Below, one piece after another: positions 1 through 8,472 of a DNA stretch of 64,000 bases (its first letter is position 1; each line of letters starts with the position of its first letter). Source of the stretch: Colwellia sp. (GTDB lineage: Bacteria > Pseudomonadota > Gammaproteobacteria > Enterobacterales > Alteromonadaceae); contig NVWU01000011.1 in NCBI GenBank assembly GCA_002733765.1, forward strand, positions 62,001-126,000. The letters are read 5' to 3'. A model generated the notes under the pieces. That model was not told where the DNA came from and did no database searches. It saw only the letters and a list, made by a program, of their open reading frames with translations. A program made the translations under genes and the position numbers.

Positions 1-466
1 TGGTTTAGGTAGTGCTAAATATGTTCAACTTCAAGCCTGTTTAGAAATGTCAAAACGCTATTTGGCTGAACAATTAGCTCAACAAGGTAGTGCCTTAACT
101 TCATCACAAGCCACACGAGATTATTTGATTAGCGAACTACGCCATGAAACAAGAGAGGTATTTGCCGTACTCTTTTTAGATAATCAACATCATGTGCTTA
201 AATTTGAACGATTATTTTTTGGTACGATCAATGCTGCAGCGGTTTATCCCCGAGTCGTCGTGGAACAGGCATTAAAACATCATGCCGCCGCTGTTATTTT
301 GGCTCATAATCATCCGTCGGGGATAGCACAAGCAAGTATTGCCGATAAGCAAATAACACATAAACTAGAGCAAGCATTACAATTGATTGATATTCGTGTG
401 TTAGATCACATAATAGTTGCAGGGTCTCAGTGTTATTCTTTTGCAGAACGTGGTGAGCTTTTATGA
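1..466 (+). CDS. radC: RadC family JAB-domain protein (5' end cut by window)
   Basis: This is the C-terminal part of a RadC (DUF2466/MPN, JAB1-like) protein. The reading frame is open from base 2 with residues [20 protein letters not shown], the usual helix-hairpin-helix end, so the ATG at 47 is internal and the gene starts outside the window. The metal-binding JAMM signature is visible as HNHPSG followed by an Asp ten residues after the second His. The exact biochemical role of RadC proteins is unsettled; the family fold is a metal-dependent hydrolase. In many gammaproteobacteria radC is followed directly by rpmB and rpmG; here about 2 kb of other genes separate them. Confidence 0.93.
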   Translation, partial: GLGSAKYVQLQACLEMSKRYLAEQLAQQGSALTSSQATRDYLISELRHETREVFAVLFLDNQHHVLKFERLFFGTINAAAVYPRVVVEQALKHHAAAVILAHNHPSGIAQASIADKQITHKLEQALQLIDIRVLDHIIVAGSQCYSFAERGELL

Positions 467-468
467 TA

Positions 469-661
469 ATACCCGTTCCAGCTGAATCATGCATTTTCAA
501 GTGGAACGGATATATTCCAATGGGATTAGTGATTTAAGTTGATAAATAGTTCAATGACAGTTACTTTTAGAAGATATTAAATATTTACGTACATACCATT
601 TCCATTTGATTATGAATCGCTCAGACTTTCTAAAGTGAGCACCTTCAAGTGGAGCGGGTAT
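469..661. repeat. Short inverted-repeat element (REP/MITE-like)
   Basis: The segment starts with ATACCCGTTCCA (469-480) and ends with TGGAGCGGGTAT (650-661), imperfect inverted repeats that extend inward into TTCAAG/CTTGAA-like bases. A second copy of the right-hand motif, TGGAACGGATAT, lies at 502-513 and pairs with the left end as a hairpin. It begins three bases after the radC stop and ends 18 bases before the PilZ gene. The inside is AT-rich and has no reading frame. It looks like a non-autonomous palindromic intergenic element; no target duplication could be assigned. Confidence 0.5.
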
Positions 662-679
662 CAATAAAAGGATCCTCTT

Positions 680-991
680 ATGACTGATAGTAGTTTTGAT
701 GAGTCGGAACGCCGTAGTTCATTTCGTTTGGATATGGAAAAAGAGTTAGTGGATATTATGTGGAAAGATGAAAATGGCCAAGAGAACAGCAAGAAAATTA
801 TCTGTTTAGATTTTGCTAGAGGTGGTTTGAAGCTTGACTGCGACATTGCTTTACCAGTAGAAACCGCTGTAACAGTGCTTTTCAAATCAGCGTCTGCGCA
901 TAATCAAAAATTATATGGCAAAGTTTTACGTTGCATCAAACAAGATACCGGTTGGTTTGAGATAGCTTTAGTACTTGATAAAAACGCTTAA
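680..991 (+). CDS. PilZ domain protein
   Basis: A 103-residue single-domain protein. The N-terminal ERRSSFR segment (Arg 11, 12 and 16) matches the RxxxR part of a c-di-GMP-binding PilZ domain, and LDFARGGLKL around residues 43-52 matches the DxSxxG strand (D44, G48, G49; Ala replaces the usual Ser). Such proteins bind cyclic di-GMP and regulate motility, surface polysaccharide or pili; the partner is unknown here. It lies 115 bases upstream of a ParA-like gene on the same strand, with no obvious terminator between them. The ATG at 680 is the only sensible start. Confidence 0.8.
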   Translation: MTDSSFDESERRSSFRLDMEKELVDIMWKDENGQENSKKIICLDFARGGLKLDCDIALPVETAVTVLFKSASAHNQKLYGKVLRCIKQDTGWFEIALVLDKNA

Positions 992-1105
992 TATTTCTCC
1001 AACAGGTTGCAAAAAGAGCTTTTGTTAAAATTGGACTACAATTAACACTTGACCTAGCTTTCTGTCTTTAAGTAAGCGCTGGGTAGTATTTAGGAAGAAA
1101 AATAT

Positions 1106-1774
1106 ATGATGATATTAGTGGGTGGCGAAAAAGGTGGTAGTGGCAAAAGCTGCTTGGCGCAAAATTTAGCGGTATATTTCGCACGAAATAAAAAAGCCAT
1201 AGTCTTAATGGTTGATTGTGATCCCCAACGCACCACATCAGATTGGATACAGGCTCGTAACAGTGATCCATCTCTTCCAGCGATTAATTGTATTCAACTT
1301 TACGGAAAAATTCGTAATGATTTGATTAGTTTAGCCCAGCATTACGATTATGTTATTGTCGATTGTGGTGGTCAAGATAATTTAGCTTTACGCGCGGCAA
1401 TGTCAGTTGCAGATCATGTTGTTATTCCATTAAGGCCTAAACGACGTGATTTAAAAACAGTGCCTCATATGGAAGATATGCTCAGTACTTGTAAAATGGT
1501 TAACCCGAAAATGTTGGCTTCTTTTGTGATGACTCAATGTCCATCATTGCCTAACCAAGCGCGTCGAATTATAGAAGCTAAAGAAGTCTGTACTTCATAT
1601 GGCATTAATGTCCTCAATGCTTTGACGTATAACCGTAATGTTTATGACGATAGTGAAGAGCTAGGTTCATCGGTTATTGAAATTGATCCCGATGGTAAAG
1701 CTGCTACCGAAATGATAGCCATCGCTGAAGAGCTAATGGCGATGAAACCGGATAATGCCCATGAGTTTAACTGA
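1106..1774 (+). CDS. ParA family ATPase
   Basis: A 222-residue ParA/MinD-type ATPase. The deviant Walker A box KGGSGKS is at residues 9-15 with both signature lysines, followed by VDCDPQRTTSDW (Walker A') and YVIVDCGG (Walker B). It has no N-terminal DNA-binding extension, as in type Ib partition ATPases. The next gene overlaps it by 20 bases and encodes a protein with a ribbon-helix-helix-like C-terminus, the usual partner of short ParA proteins. Because the pair sits between radC and rpmB on the chromosome, it is more likely a positioning or partition module of an old insertion than the main chromosome segregation system. Met1 or Met2 may be the start. Confidence 0.85.
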   Translation: MMILVGGEKGGSGKSCLAQNLAVYFARNKKAIVLMVDCDPQRTTSDWIQARNSDPSLPAINCIQLYGKIRNDLISLAQHYDYVIVDCGGQDNLALRAAMSVADHVVIPLRPKRRDLKTVPHMEDMLSTCKMVNPKMLASFVMTQCPSLPNQARRIIEAKEVCTSYGINVLNALTYNRNVYDDSEELGSSVIEIDPDGKAATEMIAIAEELMAMKPDNAHEFN

Positions 1775-2159
1775 TCTAAAGAAAAGCAAGGACAGACCCC
1801 ATTCGAAGGAAAATGTTAAAGAGCATTTTACTATTGATGAATTTATTGCTGATGCGGATAACTATGCAAAAGGTGCACCGCAAATAGTAAGCAATGAAAA
1901 TCATGGTAAAATGAATCTTAAACAGGCGATACATGACGCTAAGCGCCTTATAGAACGAAAAAAATCGTCGGGTGTGAAAAGCAAGCCTTTCAGACGAGCA
2001 ACATTTACGTTAAGTGAAAATACTATAGCGCAATTAAAACAATTGTCTGAGGGTACCGATCTCGCTAAGTCTCATATTATTCGTATCTTAATTGATGAGT
2101 TATCAAATAAAGAACAAGAAGAGCAAATTAAAAAATTATTTGAATCAGATATTGGCTAA
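1755..2159 (+). CDS. Putative ribbon-helix-helix partner of ParA
   Basis: Up to 134 residues; the ATG at 1761 (MSLTDLKK) is an alternative to the ATG at 1755. The N-terminal half is charged and probably flexible. The C-terminal 50 residues (RRATFTLSENTIAQLKQLSE onward) read as one strand and two helices, typical of MetJ/Arc-type ribbon-helix-helix DNA binders. The 20-base overlap with the ParA gene implies translational coupling. By analogy with ParG/omega-type proteins it probably binds a centromere-like site or autoregulates the pair. This function is inferred; the protein itself is not a recognised named family. Confidence 0.65.
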   Translation: MPMSLTDLKKSKDRPHSKENVKEHFTIDEFIADADNYAKGAPQIVSNENHGKMNLKQAIHDAKRLIERKKSSGVKSKPFRRATFTLSENTIAQLKQLSEGTDLAKSHIIRILIDELSNKEQEEQIKKLFESDIG

Positions 2160-2223
2160 AGCGACTTACTTTTTCCTGATTTGTTGGCAACTCAAAATGG
2201 CAAAGTATCGAAAAACTATCAGA

Positions 2224-2249
2224 AACTCACCTATATGGTGGGTTTTTTG
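2224..2249 (+). terminator. Rho-independent terminator after the ParA/RHH pair
   Basis: AACTCACC-TATA-TGGTGGGTT forms an 8-base stem with one mismatch and is followed by a run of T residues. It lies 65 bases after the RHH stop codon and separates this unit from rpmB. Confidence 0.65.
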
Positions 2250-2354
2250 TTATTACACCTGTTATAATTTATTGATTAATAAAGACTAAAGCTATTTTTT
2301 AGTTTATTTGTTAGCTTTTTACGCTTAGGGCTAGCATTCATAATTCAGTTTCTC

Positions 2355-2360
2355 TATAAT
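2355..2360 (+). promoter_or_regulatory. Candidate -10 box for rpmB-rpmG
   Basis: A perfect TATAAT lies about 90 bases before the rpmB start, after the upstream terminator. A -35 element at the expected distance is weak (TAGCAT), so the call rests mainly on the -10 hexamer and its position. Confidence 0.4.
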
Positions 2361-2451
2361 ATGCCACCTTTTTAAGGATCCGAAGGCGACGGTCTTGGGG
2401 AATACCCTTAGAAGAAATAAGCTCGAGCTGAAATTAATTTGGAGTACTCAT

Positions 2452-2688
2452 ATGTCTAAAGTTTGCCAAGTAACAGGCAAAAAGCCAATGGTTGGAAACA
2501 ACCGTTCGCACGCAAGAAACGCGACTCGTCGTCGTTTTTTACCTAACCTTCAATCTCACCGTTTTTGGGTTGAGAGCGAAAATTGTTTCGTTAAATTACG
2601 TTTAACTCCGAAAGGAATGCGTATTATCGATAAAAAAGGTATTGATGCAGTATTAACTGATATCCGTGCCCGTGGCGAAAAAGTTTAA
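2452..2688 (+). CDS. rpmB: 50S ribosomal protein L28
   Basis: A 78-residue protein, the normal length for L28, starting [20 protein letters not shown] and ending RARGEKV. The frame is open further upstream, but the ATG at 2452 has a GGAG ribosome-binding site nine bases before it and matches the universal L28 N-terminus. It is a structural component of the large subunit. rpmG follows after 36 bases in the usual two-gene operon. Confidence 0.97.
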   Translation: MSKVCQVTGKKPMVGNNRSHARNATRRRFLPNLQSHRFWVESENCFVKLRLTPKGMRIIDKKGIDAVLTDIRARGEKV

Positions 2689-2724
2689 CCTAGCGTTAAC
2701 TTTTGAAATAATTAAGGAATTATT

Positions 2725-2880
2725 ATGCGCGATAAAATACGTTTAGTTTCTAGTGCCGGTACTGGTCATTTTTATACTACCGATAAGAATAAAAAGACTA
2801 TGCCTGAAAAAATGGAAATCAAAAAGTTTGATCCAACCATTCGTAAGCACGTAATCTATAAAGAAGCTAAAATTAAGTAA
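2725..2880 (+). CDS. rpmG: 50S ribosomal protein L33
   Basis: A 51-residue protein, too short for many ORF filters: [20 protein letters not shown] and ending [10 protein letters not shown], which is the classic bacterial L33 sequence. It has no cysteine pairs, so it is the zinc-free (C-minus) paralogue form. An AAGGA ribosome-binding site precedes the ATG. It is followed by a strong terminator, closing the rpmB-rpmG unit. Confidence 0.97.
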   Translation: MRDKIRLVSSAGTGHFYTTDKNKKTMPEKMEIKKFDPTIRKHVIYKEAKIK

Positions 2881-2898
2881 TTAACTTTAACTTCTATT

Positions 2899-2925
2899 AA
2901 AAACCCGGTATTTACCGGGTTTTTT
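2899..2925 (+). terminator. Rho-independent terminator of rpmBG
   Basis: AAAACCCGGTATTTACCGGG followed by a T-run: a GC-rich stem directly after rpmG, with an A-tract on the 5' side. Confidence 0.9.
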
Positions 2926-2991
2926 ATTGTCAAAAATTCAGTATGATAAAGGGATACATATTTTAAATATTCAATTATCTACGTTAGGTCT

Positions 2992-3483
2992 ATGAAACTA
3001 TCTCGTACAGGCTGGAATAATGTCATTATTTTTTCAGTCATGATTATTATTTTACTCATAAATGGCACCAATGATCGTTTATTTCCTGAAGGCGATAGTG
3101 ATAGCGACAAGCACCTTTTACCTGAACATAGTGTCATTTTAACGTTAGTTATTAACTTTTCAGACAAGCGACAGTTAACATTTGAACGTGTTGGCAGGGC
3201 ATGGCAAATGACCAGCCAAGGCTTGTTGGTAGATTTAAGTAATCAACAAATAGAGCAACTGATGTTAGCATGGCAGCAGACCAGCGGCTTAGTACAAGCT
3301 GATGACATACTTGTTGAAGGGCTGCAAGGTGTTGAGGTCTTAATCAATACAGCGACAAGCAAGGAGGAGTTAGCTTATATGCTGTATCCTCTTGTTGATC
3401 AACTATTAGTGTTTAACTTACAAAATAACTTGTGGTTAGCTTTACCTACAGCAGTCGCTCATCAACTAATCCCCAATCAATAA
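2992..3483 (+). CDS. Membrane-anchored protein of unknown function upstream of mutM
   Basis: A 163-residue protein with one N-terminal hydrophobic segment (about residues 10-24, NVIIFSVMIIILLING) and no cleavage motif, so probably a signal anchor with the rest in the periplasm. The soluble part contains VILTLVINFSDKRQLTFERVGRAWQM-type beta strands, resembling a DUF4340-like fold only vaguely. It ends 12 bases before mutM and is likely co-transcribed with it. I do not recognise a family with certainty. Confidence 0.75.
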   Translation: MKLSRTGWNNVIIFSVMIIILLINGTNDRLFPEGDSDSDKHLLPEHSVILTLVINFSDKRQLTFERVGRAWQMTSQGLLVDLSNQQIEQLMLAWQQTSGLVQADDILVEGLQGVEVLINTATSKEELAYMLYPLVDQLLVFNLQNNLWLALPTAVAHQLIPNQ

Positions 3484-3495
3484 ATAGACATTATT

Positions 3496-4311
3496 ATGCC
3501 AGAATTACCTGAAGTAGAAGTGTGCCGCTTAGGCATTAGCCCTCATATTATTGACAATAAAGTAAGTAAAGTCATTGTGCGTAATGCTCGATTACGTTGG
3601 CCTATTCCTGATGATGTACAGAGTATTGTTGGTCAAAGCGTGATGGCTGTAGATCGAAGGGCTAAGTATTTATTAGTGCGTTTTTCTACCGGTACTTTAC
3701 TTTTACACTTAGGCATGTCGGGCACCATTCGAGTAATTAAGCAAAATACACCGGTTGCTAAACATGATCATTTTGAGTTGATTTTTGAAAATGGCATAAC
3801 ATTGCGTTTAAATGACCCTCGTCGATTTGGCGCAGTACTTTGGCTTGCAGGGCATCAAGATGCACAAGGTTTATTAAGTAAGCTAGGCCCTGAGCCGTTA
3901 AGTGATGATTTTTCGCATGGTTATTTATTTAGTAAAGCAAAAAATAGAAAAGTACCAATAAAAACATTTTTAATGAATAATCATATTGTGGTTGGAGTGG
4001 GAAATATATATGCCAATGAAGCCTTGTTTAAAGCCGGTATATTACCAATAGTAAAAGCAGGGGATATCAGCGAGCAACGTTTTAATAACCTAACAGACAT
4101 TATTAAACAAGTATTAAGTGCTGCGATTGAACAAGGTGGTACAACCTTGAAAGATTTCACTCAAGCCGATGGTCGTCCCGGATACTTTGCTCAATCACTT
4201 TTTGTTTATGGTCGCGCAGGCGAACCCTGTTTGACCTGTAAAGAGACGTTGTTAGAAATTAGGCAATCAAACCGTAGTTCAGTCTATTGCCCTAATTGCC
4301 AGAAAAACTAA
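3496..4311 (+). CDS. mutM: Formamidopyrimidine-DNA glycosylase
   Basis: A 271-residue Fpg/MutM base-excision repair enzyme that removes 8-oxoguanine and cleaves the abasic strand. The processed N-terminus PELPEVE provides catalytic Pro1 and Glu2; the conserved Lys of LLLHLGMSG and the Asn-Arg pair (NDPRRFGA) are present. The C-terminus has the four-Cys zinc finger (CLTCKE and CPNCQK). Length is normal. It converges on coaD with only one base between the stop codons. Confidence 0.96.
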   Translation: MPELPEVEVCRLGISPHIIDNKVSKVIVRNARLRWPIPDDVQSIVGQSVMAVDRRAKYLLVRFSTGTLLLHLGMSGTIRVIKQNTPVAKHDHFELIFENGITLRLNDPRRFGAVLWLAGHQDAQGLLSKLGPEPLSDDFSHGYLFSKAKNRKVPIKTFLMNNHIVVGVGNIYANEALFKAGILPIVKAGDISEQRFNNLTDIIKQVLSAAIEQGGTTLKDFTQADGRPGYFAQSLFVYGRAGEPCLTCKETLLEIRQSNRSSVYCPNCQKN

Positions 4312-4312
4312 T

Positions 4313-4795
<483 letters not shown>

Positions 4796-4895
4796 TTATA
4801 CACTAACCTTAGTCGCTATTGTTATTCTGATTGCCATTGTAATAGCTTAGGTAAGTTTTTGACAAGAGAGACATTTAAAAAAGATCATTAAATAT

Positions 4896-4920
4896 TAAAG
4901 TATTTACTCAAAATACTTTA
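4896..4920. promoter_or_regulatory. Perfect 10-bp palindrome in the coaD/tetR-family divergent region
   Basis: TAAAGTATTT-ACTCA-AAATACTTTA is a perfect 10-base inverted repeat with a 5-base spacer, about 105 bases upstream of coaD and 120 bases upstream of the TetR-type gene. Its shape suits a dimeric regulator operator, possibly for the adjacent TetR protein. Function is inferred from position only. Confidence 0.45.
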
Positions 4921-4975
4921 AATTTGATGAATTTTGGTAGTATGATAAGAAAACTTATGATTAATTTTTAGATTA

Positions 4976-5014
4976 TACCCAAGTGAATTTTAATATCGAG
5001 TTTACTTGGGTATT
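4976..5014. repeat. Hairpin with ATACCCAAGT arms
   Basis: ATACCCAAGT(G)AA and the matching ACTTGGGTAT arm form an inverted repeat about 39 bases long, ending 26 bases before the TetR-type start. Similar arms (ATACC-AAGTGAA) occur at the ends of the repeat at 62310-62503, so this could be a short member of the same repeat family rather than a dedicated regulatory site. Confidence 0.5.
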
Positions 5015-5040
5015 ATCATCAACGGAAAGAAGTAAAAATA

Positions 5041-5696
5041 TGAAGACCCGTAATAAGATAATTCAGGCGAGTATTGCATTGTTTAATGAGCAGGGAGAGC
5101 GAAATGTTACTACCAATCATATCGCCGCACATTTAAGTATAAGCCCGGGTAATTTGTATTATCATTTTCGTAATAAAGAAGACATTATTTTATCTATATA
5201 CGAAGAATATGCGAGTAATTTACTTCTTGAAACTTTTCCACAAGTAAGCAGTAAAGTTAAGCCGCTTGATACCATCATTTTATACATGGATGCGGTGTTT
5301 CAAATGACGATGAAATTTCGTTTTTTTTATAGTAACTTACCAGTATTACTTGATAAAAATCCAAGTCTTCGTGAAAAATATGTAGAGGTGCAGCATGCTA
5401 TCGCTGATCGCGTTAGCCAGTTACTTATCTCACTGCGCACTGAAAACATTATAAATTTTGAGGATGAGGAGCTAGCAGATATGGTGAGTATTTTACGTCT
5501 TATTAATACATTCTGGCTGAGCTTTTATCAAACGCAAAATATTGTAAATGAAATTAATGATTCTGTATTTTATCAAGGTGTATTGAAGATATTAGTTATT
5601 TTACGCCCATACACGACAGAGGCTTCTTTGCCTGAATTACTTAAAGCCCGGGATATGTATCAACAACGTTATCAGGATGCCTTAGGCACAGTATAA
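5041..5696 (+). CDS. TetR family transcriptional regulator
   Basis: A 218-residue regulator. The start is placed at the ATG at 5041 (MKTRNKIIQASIALFNEQGE), because the upstream in-frame extension runs through a hairpin repeat. Residues 1-55 form the TetR helix-turn-helix (NVTTNHIAAHLSISPGNLYYHF), followed by a mostly helical ligand-binding region with a long hydrophobic segment. No target gene is obvious; it lies alone between coaD and kdkA, which points away or converges. Autoregulation through the palindrome at 4896-4920 is possible. Confidence 0.88.
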
Positions 5697-5763
5697 AAGC
5701 CATAAACACTACTTTCCATGTCATATCAAAATGCGAGTGCCAGACTATTTGCGTAATGTATTA

Positions 5764-6513
5764 TTAATGACTCAGATAACCTTCAAGCAATAGCTGCCAA
5801 TTATCATGTTGATAATGAAATATAGGCAGTTTATTTAGCTCTTTTAAAAAAGAGCGTTGTAATCTTGCCATATTAGCTCGTTGCCAATTTGCTTGGTTAT
5901 TTTTTCTAATTTCTCCGCGATCAAAATCGATTAAAAAAACATTATCATTTTTATCTATCAAAATATTGTGAGCATTTAAATCATGATGATAAATATTATT
6001 ATCGTGAAAACGTTTAATTGTTATGCCTATTTTTTTCCACAATGCCGCTGATAATGTTTGTTTGGATAATAATGCAACTAAATCTTGTGCATTTTCAATA
6101 CGGCTACTCAGTAAATCAGCATGATAAAAAAAACCGTGGCGAATAACTCGACAAGCAATAGGCTTGGGGGCAGGTAGTGCCAAATTTTGCATATAACCTA
6201 ACAAAACAAATTCACGCACTGCTCGGGTATTTTCTTGTGAAGTAAACCAATAGCTATCATTGATTATTTTACCTATTAAGCCACCACGATAATAATGGCG
6301 TAATACCCAGTGTCTTACCTGTTTGCCTGTTTCATTAGTATATTTAACAAACCAAGTAGTACCACGCCCTTGTGCTGAGCCCGTGATAGCATTTGCTTGT
6401 TGCCAGTAGCTAACATCGAGCATGTTGGAGTCAAATGAGTTAATTTCATCGCTATCGTAGATACTATAGCTTTTATTTTGTTGAACAGTTTTTAGCTGTG
6501 AGCTGCTATTCAT
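5764..6513 (-). CDS. kdkA: 3-deoxy-D-manno-octulosonic acid kinase
   Basis: A 249-residue kinase that phosphorylates Kdo of lipid A-Kdo at the 4-position, part of inner-core lipopolysaccharide synthesis. The protein-kinase-like motifs are visible: RHYYRGG N-lobe region, catalytic HHDLNAHNILID and metal-binding LIDFDRGE. The start overlaps the stop of waaA by four bases (ATGA), so the two are translationally coupled. A single phosphorylated Kdo, as in Haemophilus and Vibrio, is expected from this pairing; that is inference from the family. Confidence 0.92.
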   Translation of the reverse strand: MNSSSQLKTVQQNKSYSIYDSDEINSFDSNMLDVSYWQQANAITGSAQGRGTTWFVKYTNETGKQVRHWVLRHYYRGGLIGKIINDSYWFTSQENTRAVREFVLLGYMQNLALPAPKPIACRVIRHGFFYHADLLSSRIENAQDLVALLSKQTLSAALWKKIGITIKRFHDNNIYHHDLNAHNILIDKNDNVFLIDFDRGEIRKNNQANWQRANMARLQRSFLKELNKLPIFHYQHDNWQLLLEGYLSH

Positions 6514-7796
6514 GATATTAATTCCTGCACTTGTGACATTGTTCGATCACTCGCGCCCTGATTATTCATTACAACTTGATGGGCTTGCTTGCCTAGTAAT
6601 GCTGCTTTTGGTGTATCTTGTAGTAGTTTAATTACCATTTCGGCTAGCTGAGATGCTTGCCCCGTACTGGTGTAACTTACTGGTAGTTGGATTATGCCTT
6701 GAAGTTGCTTTAACTGTTTCAATACCTCAGTAAAGTTACTCATATCGCTACCCACTATAATGGGCTTTTTAAACAAGGCTGGTTCCAACGGGTTGTGTCC
6801 TCCAATCTGGCTAAAACTGCCACCCATGGTGACTATATCGGCTAATGAATAGGCAGCCATTAATTCACCTAGCGTATCAAGCAACCAGATATCTTGTGAC
6901 TCTATAGGGGTATTTTCGCTACGCTTAACCAGTGAAAAACCGTCACTAGAACAAAGTTTTTCCACTGAATTAAAACGTTCAGGGTGTCTAGGTACAAGTA
7001 CTAAAAGTAGCGTTGGGAATAGAGTTTTAACTTGTTTAAATGCCGTTAAAGCAATTTTTTCATCTCCTGGGTGAGTGCTGGCGACTAACCAAAGCTGCCT
7101 GTGTTTAGGTAATAACTTTGTTAACTGAGCTTGTTTGTCTAAGATATTAGTATTGATACTGATATCAAATTTAAGGTTGCCAGATACAAAGCAGTGCTCA
7201 TTGTTTGCGCCTAGTTGGATGAAATTTGTTAAATTATCTTGGCTTTGGCATAGTATTTTATCAAACCGATTGAGTGTTGGTGTAATCAGCGGGCTTATTT
7301 TTTTATAGTTTTTCATTGACTTAGCAGACAGTCGGCCATTAATTAATAAAAGCTTTATCTGTTTTTTAGCACATTGGTTAATTAGGTTTGGCCATAACTC
7401 TGTTTCCATAAAAATCATGAGCTTAGGTTGTAATCGAGTTAAAAAAACCTGTGTACAAGGGAGAATATCTAAAGGTAAAAAGCAATGTTGTACTCGTGAT
7501 GAAAACTGCTTCTTTACTTGCGCTGATCCCGTCGGAGTAAAGGTGGTTAATGTTATTGGTAGTTGAGGGTAAGTTTGTAATAGCTGTTCAATAAAAGGCG
7601 TTAGCGCAATGACTTCACCAACACTGGCGGCATGTACAATAATGCCATTTTTTTTATATGGTTTTGGAATAAAGCCTAAACGTTCACTCAGTCGTTGGCG
7701 GTATTGTGGGTTACTGATTGAACGAAATAATAATGCCAACAATACAAGAGGTAAAAATAATAGTAATACTATTCGGTAAATTAGTAGTGCAAACAT
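6510..7796 (-). CDS. waaA: 3-deoxy-D-manno-octulosonic acid transferase
   Basis: A 428-residue GT30 glycosyltransferase that adds Kdo to lipid IVA at the inner membrane. It begins with an N-terminal membrane anchor (LLIYRIVLLLFLPLVLLALL), then the signature HAASVGEV, FMETELWPN and VGGSF/GGHNPLEPA segments of WaaA. Length is normal. It is the first gene of a two-gene leftward unit with kdkA. In E. coli waaA sits beside coaD; here they are separated by the TetR gene and kdkA but remain in the same neighbourhood. Confidence 0.95.
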   Translation of the reverse strand: MFALLIYRIVLLLFLPLVLLALLFRSISNPQYRQRLSERLGFIPKPYKKNGIIVHAASVGEVIALTPFIEQLLQTYPQLPITLTTFTPTGSAQVKKQFSSRVQHCFLPLDILPCTQVFLTRLQPKLMIFMETELWPNLINQCAKKQIKLLLINGRLSAKSMKNYKKISPLITPTLNRFDKILCQSQDNLTNFIQLGANNEHCFVSGNLKFDISINTNILDKQAQLTKLLPKHRQLWLVASTHPGDEKIALTAFKQVKTLFPTLLLVLVPRHPERFNSVEKLCSSDGFSLVKRSENTPIESQDIWLLDTLGELMAAYSLADIVTMGGSFSQIGGHNPLEPALFKKPIIVGSDMSNFTEVLKQLKQLQGIIQLPVSYTSTGQASQLAEMVIKLLQDTPKAALLGKQAHQVVMNNQGASDRTMSQVQELIS

Positions 7797-8242
7797 AAAT
7801 TTTTCTATAATAAGTTTATATTAGATTATACCTAACTTTGATTAAATGCCTATTAATACTGATGAATATGCTTAGTCAATAAAAATAAAGTATTCACTTT
7901 CACGTTTAATGGTCCATTTAGCCAAGCTAAAACTTCATATTTAGATGGGTTTAGTTAGCCGTTATCTATGGAGTTTTTTGAGTCAAATATTGTCATTATT
8001 CACAGGGTAAACTTAATGGAAAGATTAAAAGGAAGGAGTTCGATAAGGTTGTTTCAAGCGCTTTCTTCATTTTAGAAGTGATATTGTGGTTAACATTTAA
8101 GGATAAGAGGATATTTTTACAATATTCATTTTATAAATGATGAAAATGTCTTTGGCCTATACCCATCAAGCCTGCGTCTTATCTTAGAGTTCTTACTCTA
8201 TTGAAATTATTACTATTTATTTATTCACAGTTAAAAAATTGT

Positions 8243-8256
8243 TTGACCTAGATCAA
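8243..8256. promoter_or_regulatory. FNR/Anr-type binding site upstream of coxB
   Basis: TTGACCTAGATCAA fits the FNR consensus TTGAT-N4-ATCAA with one difference (C for T in the left arm) and is a near-perfect palindrome. It is 217 bases before the coxB start. In related bacteria FNR-type regulators repress high-oxygen oxidases under low oxygen, so a role in oxygen control of this locus is likely but inferred. Confidence 0.6.
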
Positions 8257-8371
8257 GTTTTGAGTGATTCTAGAATTGAAATCGAACAAAAAATAACAAT
8301 ATGCAAGAGTAAAAAAGACGTTAATGCGCTGGATATTTGCTTAGTCAGTTAAGTTGCGCTATTTCACGTCG

Positions 8372-8394
8372 GTTAATTTAATAACTAAATTAAC
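8372..8394. promoter_or_regulatory. Perfect palindrome in the coxB leader
   Basis: GTTAATTTA-ATAAC-TAAATTAAC is a perfect 9-base inverted repeat about 80 bases before coxB. It could be an operator or an mRNA hairpin; AT content is high and no T-run follows, so it is not a terminator. Confidence 0.4.
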
Positions 8395-8472
8395 AGACAT
8401 TCAGTTCAATGAGTTGTGATGTACATTACTGCGTTTCTGTTTTCTATTTTTAATAGATAGAGGAGAGGTTGA

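Larger units (their letters stand above)
7797..8472. other. 676-base intergenic region upstream of the cytochrome oxidase locus
   Basis: No convincing reading frame or structural RNA was seen. The region separates divergent waaA and coxB. It holds an FNR-like site at 8243-8256 and a perfect palindrome at 8372-8394, both listed separately. The left half (7800-8200) is AT-rich and featureless to the eye. Confidence 0.6.

Noticed and set aside
2092-2289. 65-residue frame overlapping the RHH gene.
   Set aside because: It shares bases with the RHH C-terminus in another frame and runs through the terminator hairpin.
2395-2451. N-terminal extension of L28.
   Set aside because: The extra residues are not found in L28 proteins, and the ATG at 2452 has a proper ribosome site.
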